A stretch of 64,000 bases of DNA. It comes from Fidelibacterota bacterium UBA7301 (GTDB taxonomy: Bacteria > Fidelibacterota > Marinisomatia > Marinisomatales > TCS55). Within the stretch, counting starts at the first letter, position 1, and every line of letters starts with the position of its first letter. Shown here one piece after another: positions 47,516-55,455 of the stretch. The stretch covers positions 130,028-194,027 of the forward strand of contig DKQT01000032.1 of NCBI GenBank assembly GCA_002471845.1, written 5' to 3'. Under the pieces are notes generated by a model. The model made no database searches and was not told the origin of the DNA. It worked only from the letters and a program-made list of their open reading frames with translations. A program made the translations under genes and the position numbers.

Positions 47516-48850
47516 ATGAAGAAAGAAATTGAAACCATCAATCGTCGAGGATTTTTAGAACATTCGGCTAAAATTACCGCTGCCGGATTACTCTTAAGCC
47601 GTCTGCCAGCCGCTTCAAAAAAACTTGTCTCCATTGAGGGTGAAATTAAAGTTGCTCTCATTGGTTGCGGCGGCCGGGGCACCGGGGCAGCTTCCCAGGC
47701 ATTGGAAGCAGATCCTGATGTAAGACTGGTGGCCATTGCCGATGCCTTTTTAGATCGAGCAGAAGAATGCCTGAAAAACCTATTGGAAAAATTTGAAGGA
47801 TCAGAAGACCGGATCAAAATAAATCGTGAAACCATATTCACCGGCTTTGACGCTTACAAACAAGCAATTGATATGGCCGATGTTGTTATCCTTACCACGC
47901 CACCCGCATTTCGTCCCATCCATTTTAAATATGCCATTAGCCAGGATAAGCATGTTTTTATGGAAAAACCGGTGGCTACTGATGTAGCTGGAATTCGCAA
48001 GGTGCTTGAAGCGGGGAAAGAAGCCCAGCGCAAAAAACTCAACGTGGTTGTTGGACTCCAGCGCCATTACCAGCGGAATTATCAATCGGTTAAAAATAAA
48101 ATCGATCGGGGGAGGATTGGGGATATTGTTTCTGGACAGGTCTATTGGAACAGCGGCGGCGTGTGGGTTCGTCCGCGGGAAAAAGGCCAAACGGAATTGG
48201 AATACCAAATGCGGAATTGGTACTATTTCAACTGGCTTTGCGGCGACCATATTGTTGAACAGCATATTCATAATATTGATGTGGCCAACTGGTTTATCGG
48301 TGCCACGCCAGTGTCAGCTCAGGGCATGGGCGGCCGTGAAGTGCGCAAGGGCAAGGACCACGGCCAAATTTTTGATCACCATTTTGTAGAATTCACCTAC
48401 CCTGACGGCCAAATGGTGGCCAGCCAGTGCCGCCATCAGGAGGGATGTATGAACCGGGTGGAAGAAGTATTCCAAGGTACCCGGGGAAATATTACTACCA
48501 ATGGCGGTCATGCGGGCATCATGAAAAACAAGCGCGGTAAGGCGGTTTATGAACACGATGGCGAGGGTGATATGGATCCTTACCAGCAAGAGCATAATGA
48601 ATTGTTCGCTGCCATTAAAGCGGGAGAGCACCGTATGGATGATACGGACCGCGGTGCCGAAGCAACAATGACTGCCATCTTGGGACGCATGGCCACCTAT
48701 TCCGGGCAGATGATTACTTGGGACGAGGCCATGGCTTTAGATCATAAACTGGTGCCCGAACTTCATTCTTTCAACGACACAGCGCCGGTTCTCCCGGATA
48801 AAAACGGCAACTATCCCGTGCCTGTCCCCGGCGTAACAACCTATAGGTAA
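47516..48850 (+). CDS. Gfo/Idh/MocA-family oxidoreductase with Tat-like signal
   Basis: 444 residues. The N-terminus has NRRGFLEHSAKITAAGLLLSRL, a twin-arginine signal, so it is probably exported folded with its cofactor. The Rossmann part begins VALIGCGGRGTG and has the EKPVATD motif with the conserved Lys-Pro. The catalytic HIVEQHIHNIDVANW is in the C-terminal domain. The family oxidises or rearranges sugars and cyclitols with tightly bound NAD(P). The next gene encodes a TIM-barrel isomerase with the same kind of signal, suggesting a shared periplasmic sugar pathway. Confidence 0.88.
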   Translation: MKKEIETINRRGFLEHSAKITAAGLLLSRLPAASKKLVSIEGEIKVALIGCGGRGTGAASQALEADPDVRLVAIADAFLDRAEECLKNLLEKFEGSEDRIKINRETIFTGFDAYKQAIDMADVVILTTPPAFRPIHFKYAISQDKHVFMEKPVATDVAGIRKVLEAGKEAQRKKLNVVVGLQRHYQRNYQSVKNKIDRGRIGDIVSGQVYWNSGGVWVRPREKGQTELEYQMRNWYYFNWLCGDHIVEQHIHNIDVANWFIGATPVSAQGMGGREVRKGKDHGQIFDHHFVEFTYPDGQMVASQCRHQEGCMNRVEEVFQGTRGNITTNGGHAGIMKNKRGKAVYEHDGEGDMDPYQQEHNELFAAIKAGEHRMDDTDRGAEATMTAILGRMATYSGQMITWDEAMALDHKLVPELHSFNDTAPVLPDKNGNYPVPVPGVTTYR

Positions 48851-48853
48851 ACC

Positions 48854-49777
48854 ATGAAAAGACGATCATTTATTATAAAAGGCTTGGCGATTGCGTCGGC
48901 CCCCTTTATCACCAGTGGATTACTGGCACGAGCATTAAAGGAAAAATCCATTGGTGAAAAACCATTCAACCTGAATTATGCGCCTCACTTCGGCATGTTT
49001 AAACACAACGCCGGCGATGATCTCATTGACCAGCTCCAATTCATGTATGAACATGGGTTTCGGTCCTTGGAAGATAATGGCATGAAAGGCCGGACTGTAG
49101 ATATGCAAAAAAAGATCGCTAAAAAGATGAGCTATTTGGGAATGGACATGGGCGTTTTTGTGGCCCATAAAATCTATTGGCGGGAGCCCAACCTCACCAG
49201 TGGCGATAAAGCGCTCCATGATGAATTTGTGCAAAACGTGAAAGATTCGGTTGAAGTGGCCAAACGGGTCAATGCCACTTGGATGACCGTAGTGCCGGGG
49301 TATGTGGACTTAAAAAAAGAAATGGCCTACCAGACCGCCAACGTGGTTGAAGCATTGCGCCGGGCAAGTGAAGCGCTGGAATCTCATGGCCTTATCATGG
49401 TGCTGGAGCCCCTAAACTGGTGGGCCAATCACGCCGGTCAGTTTTTGACTGAAATTCCCCAAGCTTACGAGATCTGCCGGGCGGTGGACAGTCCATCCTG
49501 TAAGATTCTTTTCGATATTTACCATCAACAGATTTCGGAAGGAAACCTGATACCCAACATGGATAAGGCATGGAAGGAGATCGCCTATTTCCAGATTGGG
49601 GATAATCCCGGGCGAAAGGAACCCACTACCGGTGAAATCAATTATTTGAACGTGTTTAAGCATATCTATGATAAAGGGTTTAAGGGTGTTTTGGGGATGG
49701 AACACGGGAACTCCAAACCGGGGAAAATGGGAGAAATAGCGGTCATCGAAGCTTATCGTCAAGTGGACAATTTTTAA
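48854..49777 (+). CDS. TIM-barrel sugar epimerase/isomerase family protein with Tat-like signal
   Basis: 307 residues starting MKRRSFIIKGLAIASAPFI, a twin-arginine signal. The AP-endonuclease-2-type TIM barrel resembles hydroxypyruvate isomerase and related epimerases: MVLEPLNWW with a metal-ligand Glu, CKILFDIYHQQISEGN, YFQIGDNPGRKEPTTGEINY and GMEHGNSKPG. It lies three bases after the oxidoreductase gene. The two probably act on one substrate, but that substrate is unknown. Confidence 0.85.
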   Translation: MKRRSFIIKGLAIASAPFITSGLLARALKEKSIGEKPFNLNYAPHFGMFKHNAGDDLIDQLQFMYEHGFRSLEDNGMKGRTVDMQKKIAKKMSYLGMDMGVFVAHKIYWREPNLTSGDKALHDEFVQNVKDSVEVAKRVNATWMTVVPGYVDLKKEMAYQTANVVEALRRASEALESHGLIMVLEPLNWWANHAGQFLTEIPQAYEICRAVDSPSCKILFDIYHQQISEGNLIPNMDKAWKEIAYFQIGDNPGRKEPTTGEINYLNVFKHIYDKGFKGVLGMEHGNSKPGKMGEIAVIEAYRQVDNF

Positions 49778-49787
49778 GGAGAAAAAT

Positions 49788-51272
49788 ATGAAATCAAGAA
49801 TATTTTTATGCATCTTAATGATTGGTGGGATTGGGGCCCAAACCCGATTTCTGCCGGCTGATACAACGGTAGTGACCGATCATAAAACTACCATTAAGGG
49901 AAAGCGGGTAGAATATACCGCCACCACAGGCACCCAGCCCGTGTGGAACGAGGACGGGAAGTCCATCGCTTACGTTCATTATACCTATTATGAACGGACC
50001 GATGCAAGGGATAAAGCTGTACGACCGATTATGATCTCCTTCAACGGCGGTCCCGGCTCCGGTTCGGTGTGGATGCACATGGCTTATACTGGTCCGATGA
50101 TCCTGAATGTGGATGATGAAGGATTTCCCGTCCAGCCCTATGGGGTGAAGAACAATCCATATTCTATCTTGGATATGGCGGATATTGTCTATGTAAACCC
50201 GGTGAATACGGGCTATTCCCGGATCGTGGATAAGGAAGCAAAGAAAGAAACCTTTTTCGGGGTGAATGCGGATATCAAATACTTGGCTGAATGGATCAAT
50301 ACCTTCATTCAGCGTGTAAATCGTTGGGAATCCCCAAAATATTTAATCGGCGAAAGTTATGGCACTACTCGTGCGTCGGGGCTTGCTTATGCCCTCCAGG
50401 GCAGCCAATGGATGTATCTTAACGGTGTTATTTTGGTTTCACCAACTGAACTGGGAATTGATTCCGGTAGTGGAAGGCGGGCCGGGCCGGTGGGCGCCGC
50501 ATTGCGCGTCCCCTATTTTGCCGCTGCTGCATGGTATCACAATAAATTACCGCCAGACATTCAGCGCAAGGATTTGTTGGATGTACTAGATGAAGCGGAA
50601 GATTATGCCGTGAATGATCTCATGGCGGTCATTGCAAAGGGCGGCTTCGTGGATGAAAAAGAGCGGGATAACGCAGCGGCTAAAATGGCACGCTATTCAG
50701 GGATATCAAAAGAGTCCATTCTGTCTTATAACTTGGATGTGCCCTCTTCGTTCTTCTGGAAAGAACTCCTGCGAGAAGAAGGTTTCACCGTAGGCCGTTT
50801 GGATTCCCGCTATAAGGGAATTGATAAAACCAAAGGGGGCGACAGTCCTGACTTCAATTCTGAACTCACATCCTGGCTTCATTCCTTTACCCCTGCTATC
50901 AATTATTATTATAAAAATGTGCTCAATTTTGAAACGGACATAAAATACAATATGTTCGGCCCCGTCCGGCCCTGGGACAGTTCTGATAATAGAACAGGAG
51001 AGAACCTGCGCCAAGCCATGGCCCAGAACCCCTTCCTTCATACCATGATCCAATCTGGTTACTACGATGGCGCCACAAAATATTTTGATGCAAAATATAC
51101 TATGTGGCGCCTAGACCCCAGCGGTAGGATGAAAGATCGCTTGAACTTCAAGGGCTACCGCAGCGGCCACATGATGTACCTGCGAAAGGAAGATCTGAAA
51201 CAATCCAATGAAGATATCCGAGATTTCATTAAGAAATCCACACCTAAAAAAGGCGAACCGGCAAAATATTAA
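49788..51272 (+). CDS. Peptidase S10 (serine carboxypeptidase) family protein
   Basis: 494 residues with a signal peptide (ILMIGGIGAQ). The S10 oxyanion motif is SFNGGPGSGSVWMHMAYTGP, and the nucleophile is in GESYGTTRASG (about S190). The catalytic Asp region SGYYDGATKYFDAKYTMW and the His region GYRSGHMMYLR are near the C-terminus. It removes C-terminal residues from peptides at acidic pH in characterised members. It follows the TIM-barrel gene after 10 bases and may be part of that operon. Confidence 0.92.
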   Translation: MKSRIFLCILMIGGIGAQTRFLPADTTVVTDHKTTIKGKRVEYTATTGTQPVWNEDGKSIAYVHYTYYERTDARDKAVRPIMISFNGGPGSGSVWMHMAYTGPMILNVDDEGFPVQPYGVKNNPYSILDMADIVYVNPVNTGYSRIVDKEAKKETFFGVNADIKYLAEWINTFIQRVNRWESPKYLIGESYGTTRASGLAYALQGSQWMYLNGVILVSPTELGIDSGSGRRAGPVGAALRVPYFAAAAWYHNKLPPDIQRKDLLDVLDEAEDYAVNDLMAVIAKGGFVDEKERDNAAAKMARYSGISKESILSYNLDVPSSFFWKELLREEGFTVGRLDSRYKGIDKTKGGDSPDFNSELTSWLHSFTPAINYYYKNVLNFETDIKYNMFGPVRPWDSSDNRTGENLRQAMAQNPFLHTMIQSGYYDGATKYFDAKYTMWRLDPSGRMKDRLNFKGYRSGHMMYLRKEDLKQSNEDIRDFIKKSTPKKGEPAKY

Positions 51273-51307
51273 GTAAAAATCATTAAGTTGGTGTTAAGTT
51301 CTGGGAA

Positions 51308-51808
51308 ATGAGATCATCAGTACTAACATTTGCCACCGGTATTTTCGTGGCCCTTTTTGTTATGGGGTGTGCTTCCACATACGGGCCGCGGGGACCCATG
51401 GGTGGATATGAAGATAAATCTGTCGGTGATAATATGTTTGAAGTTCGCTTTTACGGCAACCAGCACACGACTGCCGATAAAGTAACACAGATGCTTTTAT
51501 ACCGCTGTGCAGAACTGACCACATCGAAAGGATTTGATTCTTTTGTGGTGCTCCAGGATCAGAGCTACAGCAATACAGCAGTTCACAACCCGACTATTGA
51601 TAAACCCTTTAAAACAGTGGAATCAGAATCGGTGGGTGTGCGAACGGTGGTTTCCCCGGACTTTACCCGGGCCACCACATCCACTGATTGGGTGGGTATT
51701 TATGTCATATCTATGTATAATGAAAATGATTCTCCCTTTTCGAAGTATAAAAAAAGCCGCCTGGATGCGGCGCAGATTATCAGTGATTTAAAATCGGAAT
51801 TGGAGTAA
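51308..51808 (+). CDS. Small lipoprotein, CC0125/CC1285-like
   Basis: 166 residues with a lipoprotein signal (FVMGCAST, Cys21). The core EVRFYGNQHTTADKVTQMLLYRCAELTTSKGFDSFVV resembles the CC0125/CC1285 family of bacterial lipoproteins of unknown function (YxVxFxGNxxTxxxxVxxxLLxRAAELxxxxGYDxF). No enzyme motif is visible. It is 35 bases after the carboxypeptidase. Confidence 0.75.
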   Translation: MRSSVLTFATGIFVALFVMGCASTYGPRGPMGGYEDKSVGDNMFEVRFYGNQHTTADKVTQMLLYRCAELTTSKGFDSFVVLQDQSYSNTAVHNPTIDKPFKTVESESVGVRTVVSPDFTRATTSTDWVGIYVISMYNENDSPFSKYKKSRLDAAQIISDLKSELE

Positions 51809-51839
51809 AAAGTAAAGTCACAAAAGGAAATCTCTTGAG

Positions 51840-52282
51840 CCAGAAGCGTTTCATTTAGTTTATTTTAATTTCTTCTCTTTTTTGATTTTCAATTATGAAA
51901 CCAATTCCACAAGTTAGCTTATTTGCCAATTTTGATTTTGGGTCAACTATTCTCCAAAATGGAGTTATTGTATCAATGCCAATTCCAAATTCCTCATAAG
52001 ATGCTTCTGATACAATCCGTAAAGATATTCCAGTAACCATTGGGCATGACATATTTGCACTATAGTCATTTGCCATTTCTTTTCTTAAATCTTTGACTTG
52101 TTTAAAATTCCCTATTGGTATTTGATTAACATACCTATCAACAATTTTGGGAGTTGGTATTAACATCATAATGCCTGCGGGCATATCAGCCCATGATTTT
52201 GGATTAATTTTTACCTGATGTTTTTTATCAGAATCCCTCTTTTCAATCCATGTTTTCTTCATTTGACCCAGAGGCGTTTCAT
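51840..52282. repeat. 15-base direct repeats flanking a small gene
   Basis: CCAGAAGCGTTTCAT at 51840-51854 and CCAGAGGCGTTTCAT at 52268-52282 differ at one base and lie immediately outside both ends of the gene at 51855-52262. The interval between copy starts is 428 bases. This suggests a one-gene insertion or excision unit. Confidence 0.55.
51855..52262 (-). CDS. Conserved hypothetical protein
   Basis: 135 residues starting MKKTWIEKRDSDKKHQVKI and containing PAGIMMLIPTPKIVDRYVNQIP and CPMVTGISLRIVSEASYEE. There is no signal peptide or membrane segment, and it is rich in Lys and Ile. I recall similar unannotated bacterial proteins beginning MKKTWxEKxxxxK but know no function. It is on the opposite strand to its neighbours and bounded by direct repeats. 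Confidence 0.7.
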   Translation of the reverse strand: MKKTWIEKRDSDKKHQVKINPKSWADMPAGIMMLIPTPKIVDRYVNQIPIGNFKQVKDLRKEMANDYSANMSCPMVTGISLRIVSEASYEEFGIGIDTITPFWRIVDPKSKLANKLTCGIGFIIENQKREEIKIN

Positions 52283-52672
52283 GCAGGAAATTACACAGAA
52301 ATCACCCAACAATGTGTGAGTGCCTTTTATTTAAAGGGTACTACCCCCTAAAAGGTGTTTTGGGTTGAGATTTTAGGTTGAAAATTCTGTGTTCGTTTTA
52401 AGGTGGGCGTTATATATAAGGGGTTATTTCCACAACATTCCGTACACAAGTATTTGGAAATTCAGGGAAAAATTTATGCGCCAATATCAACAACAGGCAT
52501 AATCTTACCTTGTGGTTCAGGGCTTGGATACGGGGGGTCTATCATTTAGGTGTCTATCATATGACCTTTTCTATGCCTCGTAGTGAGCCAATATGACACT
52601 TTGATGATACAGGTATGCCATCCGTAACTTACCCATCCAAATTACATCACACCGAGAAAGGATGGACGAGAA
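52283..52672. other. 390-base stretch without a gene
   Basis: I see no ORF, tRNA or strong hairpin. GTCTATCAT occurs twice (52538-52546 and 52552-52560). A ribosome-binding site for the arsC-like gene, AAAGGA, is at 52657-52662. Confidence 0.5.
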
Positions 52673-53023
52673 ATGGACGGATTTACAATCTATCACAACC
52701 CCAGATGAGGCAAGAGTAGGCAGACCCTGCAACTGTTGCGTGACAATGGTATTGAACCCAAAATAATTGAATATTTAAAAGAAATTCCAACGAAAGAAGA
52801 TTTTCAACGCCTTGCCAAAATGCTTGGGAAAAAGCCGGCGGAATTCATTCGAAAAGGCGAATTATTATTTAAGGAGAATAACGTTAAGGAAATAATGAAT
52901 GATGATTCCGCTATGTTTGAAGCCATGAATCGATTTCCCAAAATAATGGAAAGGCCCATTGTGGTTAAGGGAAATAAAGCCGTATTGGGGAGACCGCCGG
53001 AAAGTGTGTTGGGGTTACTTTGA
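52673..53023 (+). CDS. arsC: ArsC-family protein with in-frame TGA at the catalytic Cys codon (candidate selenoprotein)
   Basis: Read from the ATG at 52673, the frame gives MDGFTIYHNPR, then TGA (52706-52708), then GKSRQTLQLLRDNGIEPKII, and continues to a normal stop. In ArsC proteins this spot is HNPRC(S/G)KSR, and the Cys is the nucleophile that attacks arsenate. The full length of 116 residues is normal, and the rest is intact, including the conserved end RPIVVKGNKAVLGRPPESVLGLL. A good Shine-Dalgarno (AAAGGA, 10 bases upstream) supports the start. A selenocysteine reading is supported by an immediate downstream hairpin and by my recollection that ArsC-like selenoproteins have been reported. 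A TGC-to-TGA mutation or sequencing error would look the same. Started at TTG 52736 instead, the protein would lack its active site. Confidence 0.85.
52709..52740 (+). promoter_or_regulatory. Putative bacterial SECIS-like hairpin
   Basis: Starting two bases after TGA: GCAA (52710-52713) pairs with TTGC (52736-52739); after a G-G mismatch AGT (52715-52717) pairs with ACT (52732-52734); after a small asymmetric loop GCAG (52720-52723) pairs with CTGC (52727-52730). The tip is ACC, or GACCC if the last G-C pair opens, which puts a G first in the loop. The tip is about 16 bases from TGA, at the near end of the range for bacterial SECIS. I folded it by hand; no energy was calculated. Confidence 0.45.
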
Positions 53024-53066
53024 TAAAGCACATTACCATTAAAGATAATCTTGTGGAATTGACGAA

Positions 53067-53483
53067 ATGAGTTATTTAGTAGAGCAAACAGAAGATGGAA
53101 AACGGTTGTCTCCATCGTTGCCGGAGGGTGTAAAAAACTATCTTATAGATATAGATGGTACCATCTGCGACGATATACCCAATGAAGAACCGGAGAGAAT
53201 GGCCACAGCAACATTATATCCAGATGCATTAAAGACGCTAAGTCGTTGGTATGACGAAGGTCACCAAATCACATTTTTTTCATCCAGATTAGAAGAACAT
53301 CGGGAAGTCACGGAAGCATGGTTAAAAGATAATGGTTTTAAATACCACGGTCTTTTAATGGGGAAGCCCAGAGGCGGAAATTATCATTGGGTAGATAACC
53401 ATATTGTCCGCGCGACCAGATTTAACGGAAAATTCACAGAATTGGTTGAAAAAGAAGTGACCATTCAAGTTTTTGAACCCTAA
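53067..53483 (+). CDS. HAD-like hydrolase-fold protein, small
   Basis: 138 residues. Motif I is NYLIDIDGTICDD with D28 and D30. The second motif is in QITFFSSRLEEHREVTEAWL. The lysine is in MGKPRGGNYHWVDN, where the usual DD of motif IV is reduced to a single D. There is no cap domain. Similar short HAD proteins occur among sugar- or nucleotide-phosphate phosphatases. It follows the arsC-like gene by 43 bases. Confidence 0.75.
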   Translation: MSYLVEQTEDGKRLSPSLPEGVKNYLIDIDGTICDDIPNEEPERMATATLYPDALKTLSRWYDEGHQITFFSSRLEEHREVTEAWLKDNGFKYHGLLMGKPRGGNYHWVDNHIVRATRFNGKFTELVEKEVTIQVFEP

Positions 53484-53493
53484 CCAATAGATT

Positions 53494-53979
53494 ATGGCTA
53501 TACGTATATTTATCACCGGCGGTACCTTCGATAAGGAATACGATGAAATCACGGGCAAACTTTTCTTTAAAGACACCCACATGCGTGAAATGCTGGAATT
53601 GGGTCGTTCAAAATTGGATGTGAATATCCGAACCCTTATGATGATCGACAGTCTCGAAATGACCGATGATGACCGCAATTTAATCCTTGAAAATTGTAAG
53701 CATGCTGACGAAGACCAGATCATCATTACCCACGGTACAGATACAATGACCAAAACAGGAAAAGCATTAGCAGATGCAAACCTGGATAAAACCATTGTCA
53801 CCACAGGCGCCATGATTCCTTATAAATTTGGCAGCTCCGATGGCCTGTTTAACCTGGGCAGTGCCTTGGGGTTCGTCCAAAGTTTACCCCATGGTGTCTA
53901 TGTGGCTATGAACGGCCGGTGCTTTAATTATGATAAGGTGAAGAAGAATAAAGAAACGGGTGTTTTTGAACCTTTATAG
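53494..53979 (+). CDS. Single-domain asparaginase-like protein
   Basis: 161 residues. ITGGTFDKEYDE carries the first catalytic Thr of the asparaginase family, and IITHGTDTMTKTGKAL carries the second Thr-Asp pair. Then comes TTGAMIPYKFGSSDG. True L-asparaginases have ~330 residues with a C-terminal domain that completes the active site. Here the protein ends at GVFEPL after one domain. Such short forms are annotated in other genomes as asparaginase-domain proteins. The end overlaps the convergent M20 gene by six bases. Confidence 0.82.
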   Translation: MAIRIFITGGTFDKEYDEITGKLFFKDTHMREMLELGRSKLDVNIRTLMMIDSLEMTDDDRNLILENCKHADEDQIIITHGTDTMTKTGKALADANLDKTIVTTGAMIPYKFGSSDGLFNLGSALGFVQSLPHGVYVAMNGRCFNYDKVKKNKETGVFEPL

Positions 53980-55455
53980 TTTTTGATCTTGCCCCAGGGA
54001 TTCAATAAGGTGGATATAAAACTGGATCCCTTTTTTATAAGCCTTTATGCCAATTCGCTCATCAATGCCGTGGACCCGTTTCAGATCCGAGTTATCTGTT
54101 CCTCCAATCCCTGAGAACCGATATATATTGGGTGAAAGATCCAGGAAATGTTTTGTATCCGTTCCCCCGGGACTGATACCCGGAACTACCACCGCTAACG
54201 GGAACACTTCATAAATATTCCGGGCTAGAAATTTGAATTGTTGTGCATCGGGGTCCGATACCGGTGCTGGTTCACGGCCGAATTGTCCTTCTGGGTGGTT
54301 TACCTCTACACGGGGATCATCAATAATTTCCCGAACCATGTCAACAATGTTTTCCGGTGTATCACCGGGGATGATCCTGAAATTCACCATTGCTTTTGCC
54401 TGGGCCGGGATAACATTATCCTTTATACCGGCAGATATAATAGTGGGCGCCGTGGTGGTGCGAATGACCGCATTGCCGGCGGGAGAAGAAGTAAATATCC
54501 GCTCCAGCAAGCCTTCGAATAACCACTGGTTTGCCATGATGATACGGGGCAAAAGATCCATTTCGGCCCCAATGACCTTGAACATATGTTTGATGGGTCC
54601 GCCGAGCCGGGCAGGCAGTGGGTTGTCCTGGAGTTTAGTAATGGCCTTGGCCAAGATACCGATTGTAGTTTCTTTCTTGGGCATGGATGAATGGCCCCCG
54701 GTGCCTTTGGCTACCAGTTCCAAGGTCATATAACCTTTTTCGCTCACCGCCACAAAAGCGATCGGTTTTTCTAAACCAAAGGATTTACCGGATGTAATAC
54801 CACCTCCTTCGTCCAGTATAAAATCAAATTCAATGTTATTCTTCCTAAAAAATTCTGCCGATTTTTTTGCGCCTTCATTGCCTCCTATTTCTTCATCATG
54901 CCCAAAAGCGATATAAATAGTTTGGACCGGCTGATAACCGTTTGCAATAAGCTGGTCCACCGATTCCATGATGGCGAATAGGTTACCCTTGCAATCCATA
55001 GTGCCCCGGCCCCAGATGATCTCTTCATCGGCGGTCCCGGAAAATGGCGGGAATGTCCATTGATCCAAAGATTGGTCATCAATAGGGACCACATCCATAT
55101 GGGCCATGAGCAGGATCGGTTTCTTCAACGGCTGGGTTCCGCCCCACTTTAAAATGAGGCTGTGTTTATTAATTGTGTATGGTTCAAGGGTACGAAACAC
55201 TTTGGGGAATTCTCGTCGGAGATACCGGTTAAAGTTCACAAAATGTGTATAGTCTATTTTATTTGTATTCGTTTGGGATATGGTTGGGATTTTAATCCCG
55301 CCAGCAAGTCGATCAACCGCTTTTTGTATATTAATATTCATAAGTTTGGCAGGATCCCCCAGTGGGCGCACATCACCAAGATTATATGCATTAAATAGAA
55401 GAATGGCGGTTAAAGCTGCTACCAACACTAGAATCCCCTTTAAAACATTTTTCAT
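53974..55455 (-). CDS. M20-family metallopeptidase (PM20D1/CPS1-like)
   Basis: 493 residues with an N-terminal membrane anchor (5-23). The metal motif is LLMAHMDVVP, followed by WGRGTMDCKG with the bridging Asp. The catalytic pair is HDEEIGG, with a further ligand in ILDEGGG. The dimerisation domain has GTGGHSSMPKKET, and the last His is in GGTDTKHFL. The long form with these spacings resembles yeast CPS1 and animal PM20D1, which cleave peptides or N-acyl amino acids. It overlaps the M24 gene upstream by four bases. Confidence 0.92.
   Translation of the reverse strand: MKNVLKGILVLVAALTAILLFNAYNLGDVRPLGDPAKLMNINIQKAVDRLAGGIKIPTISQTNTNKIDYTHFVNFNRYLRREFPKVFRTLEPYTINKHSLILKWGGTQPLKKPILLMAHMDVVPIDDQSLDQWTFPPFSGTADEEIIWGRGTMDCKGNLFAIMESVDQLIANGYQPVQTIYIAFGHDEEIGGNEGAKKSAEFFRKNNIEFDFILDEGGGITSGKSFGLEKPIAFVAVSEKGYMTLELVAKGTGGHSSMPKKETTIGILAKAITKLQDNPLPARLGGPIKHMFKVIGAEMDLLPRIIMANQWLFEGLLERIFTSSPAGNAVIRTTTAPTIISAGIKDNVIPAQAKAMVNFRIIPGDTPENIVDMVREIIDDPRVEVNHPEGQFGREPAPVSDPDAQQFKFLARNIYEVFPLAVVVPGISPGGTDTKHFLDLSPNIYRFSGIGGTDNSDLKRVHGIDERIGIKAYKKGIQFYIHLIESLGQDQKL

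Noticed and set aside
52673..53023. Genome-wide reassignment of TGA to a sense codon
   Set aside because: dnaN, DUF721, gyrA, yggS and many others end properly at TGA with overlapping starts, so only a local recoding is possible.
52736..53023. The 95-residue frame starting at TTG as the real arsC product
   Set aside because: It would lack the active-site loop and first strand; the better start with a Shine-Dalgarno is at 52673.
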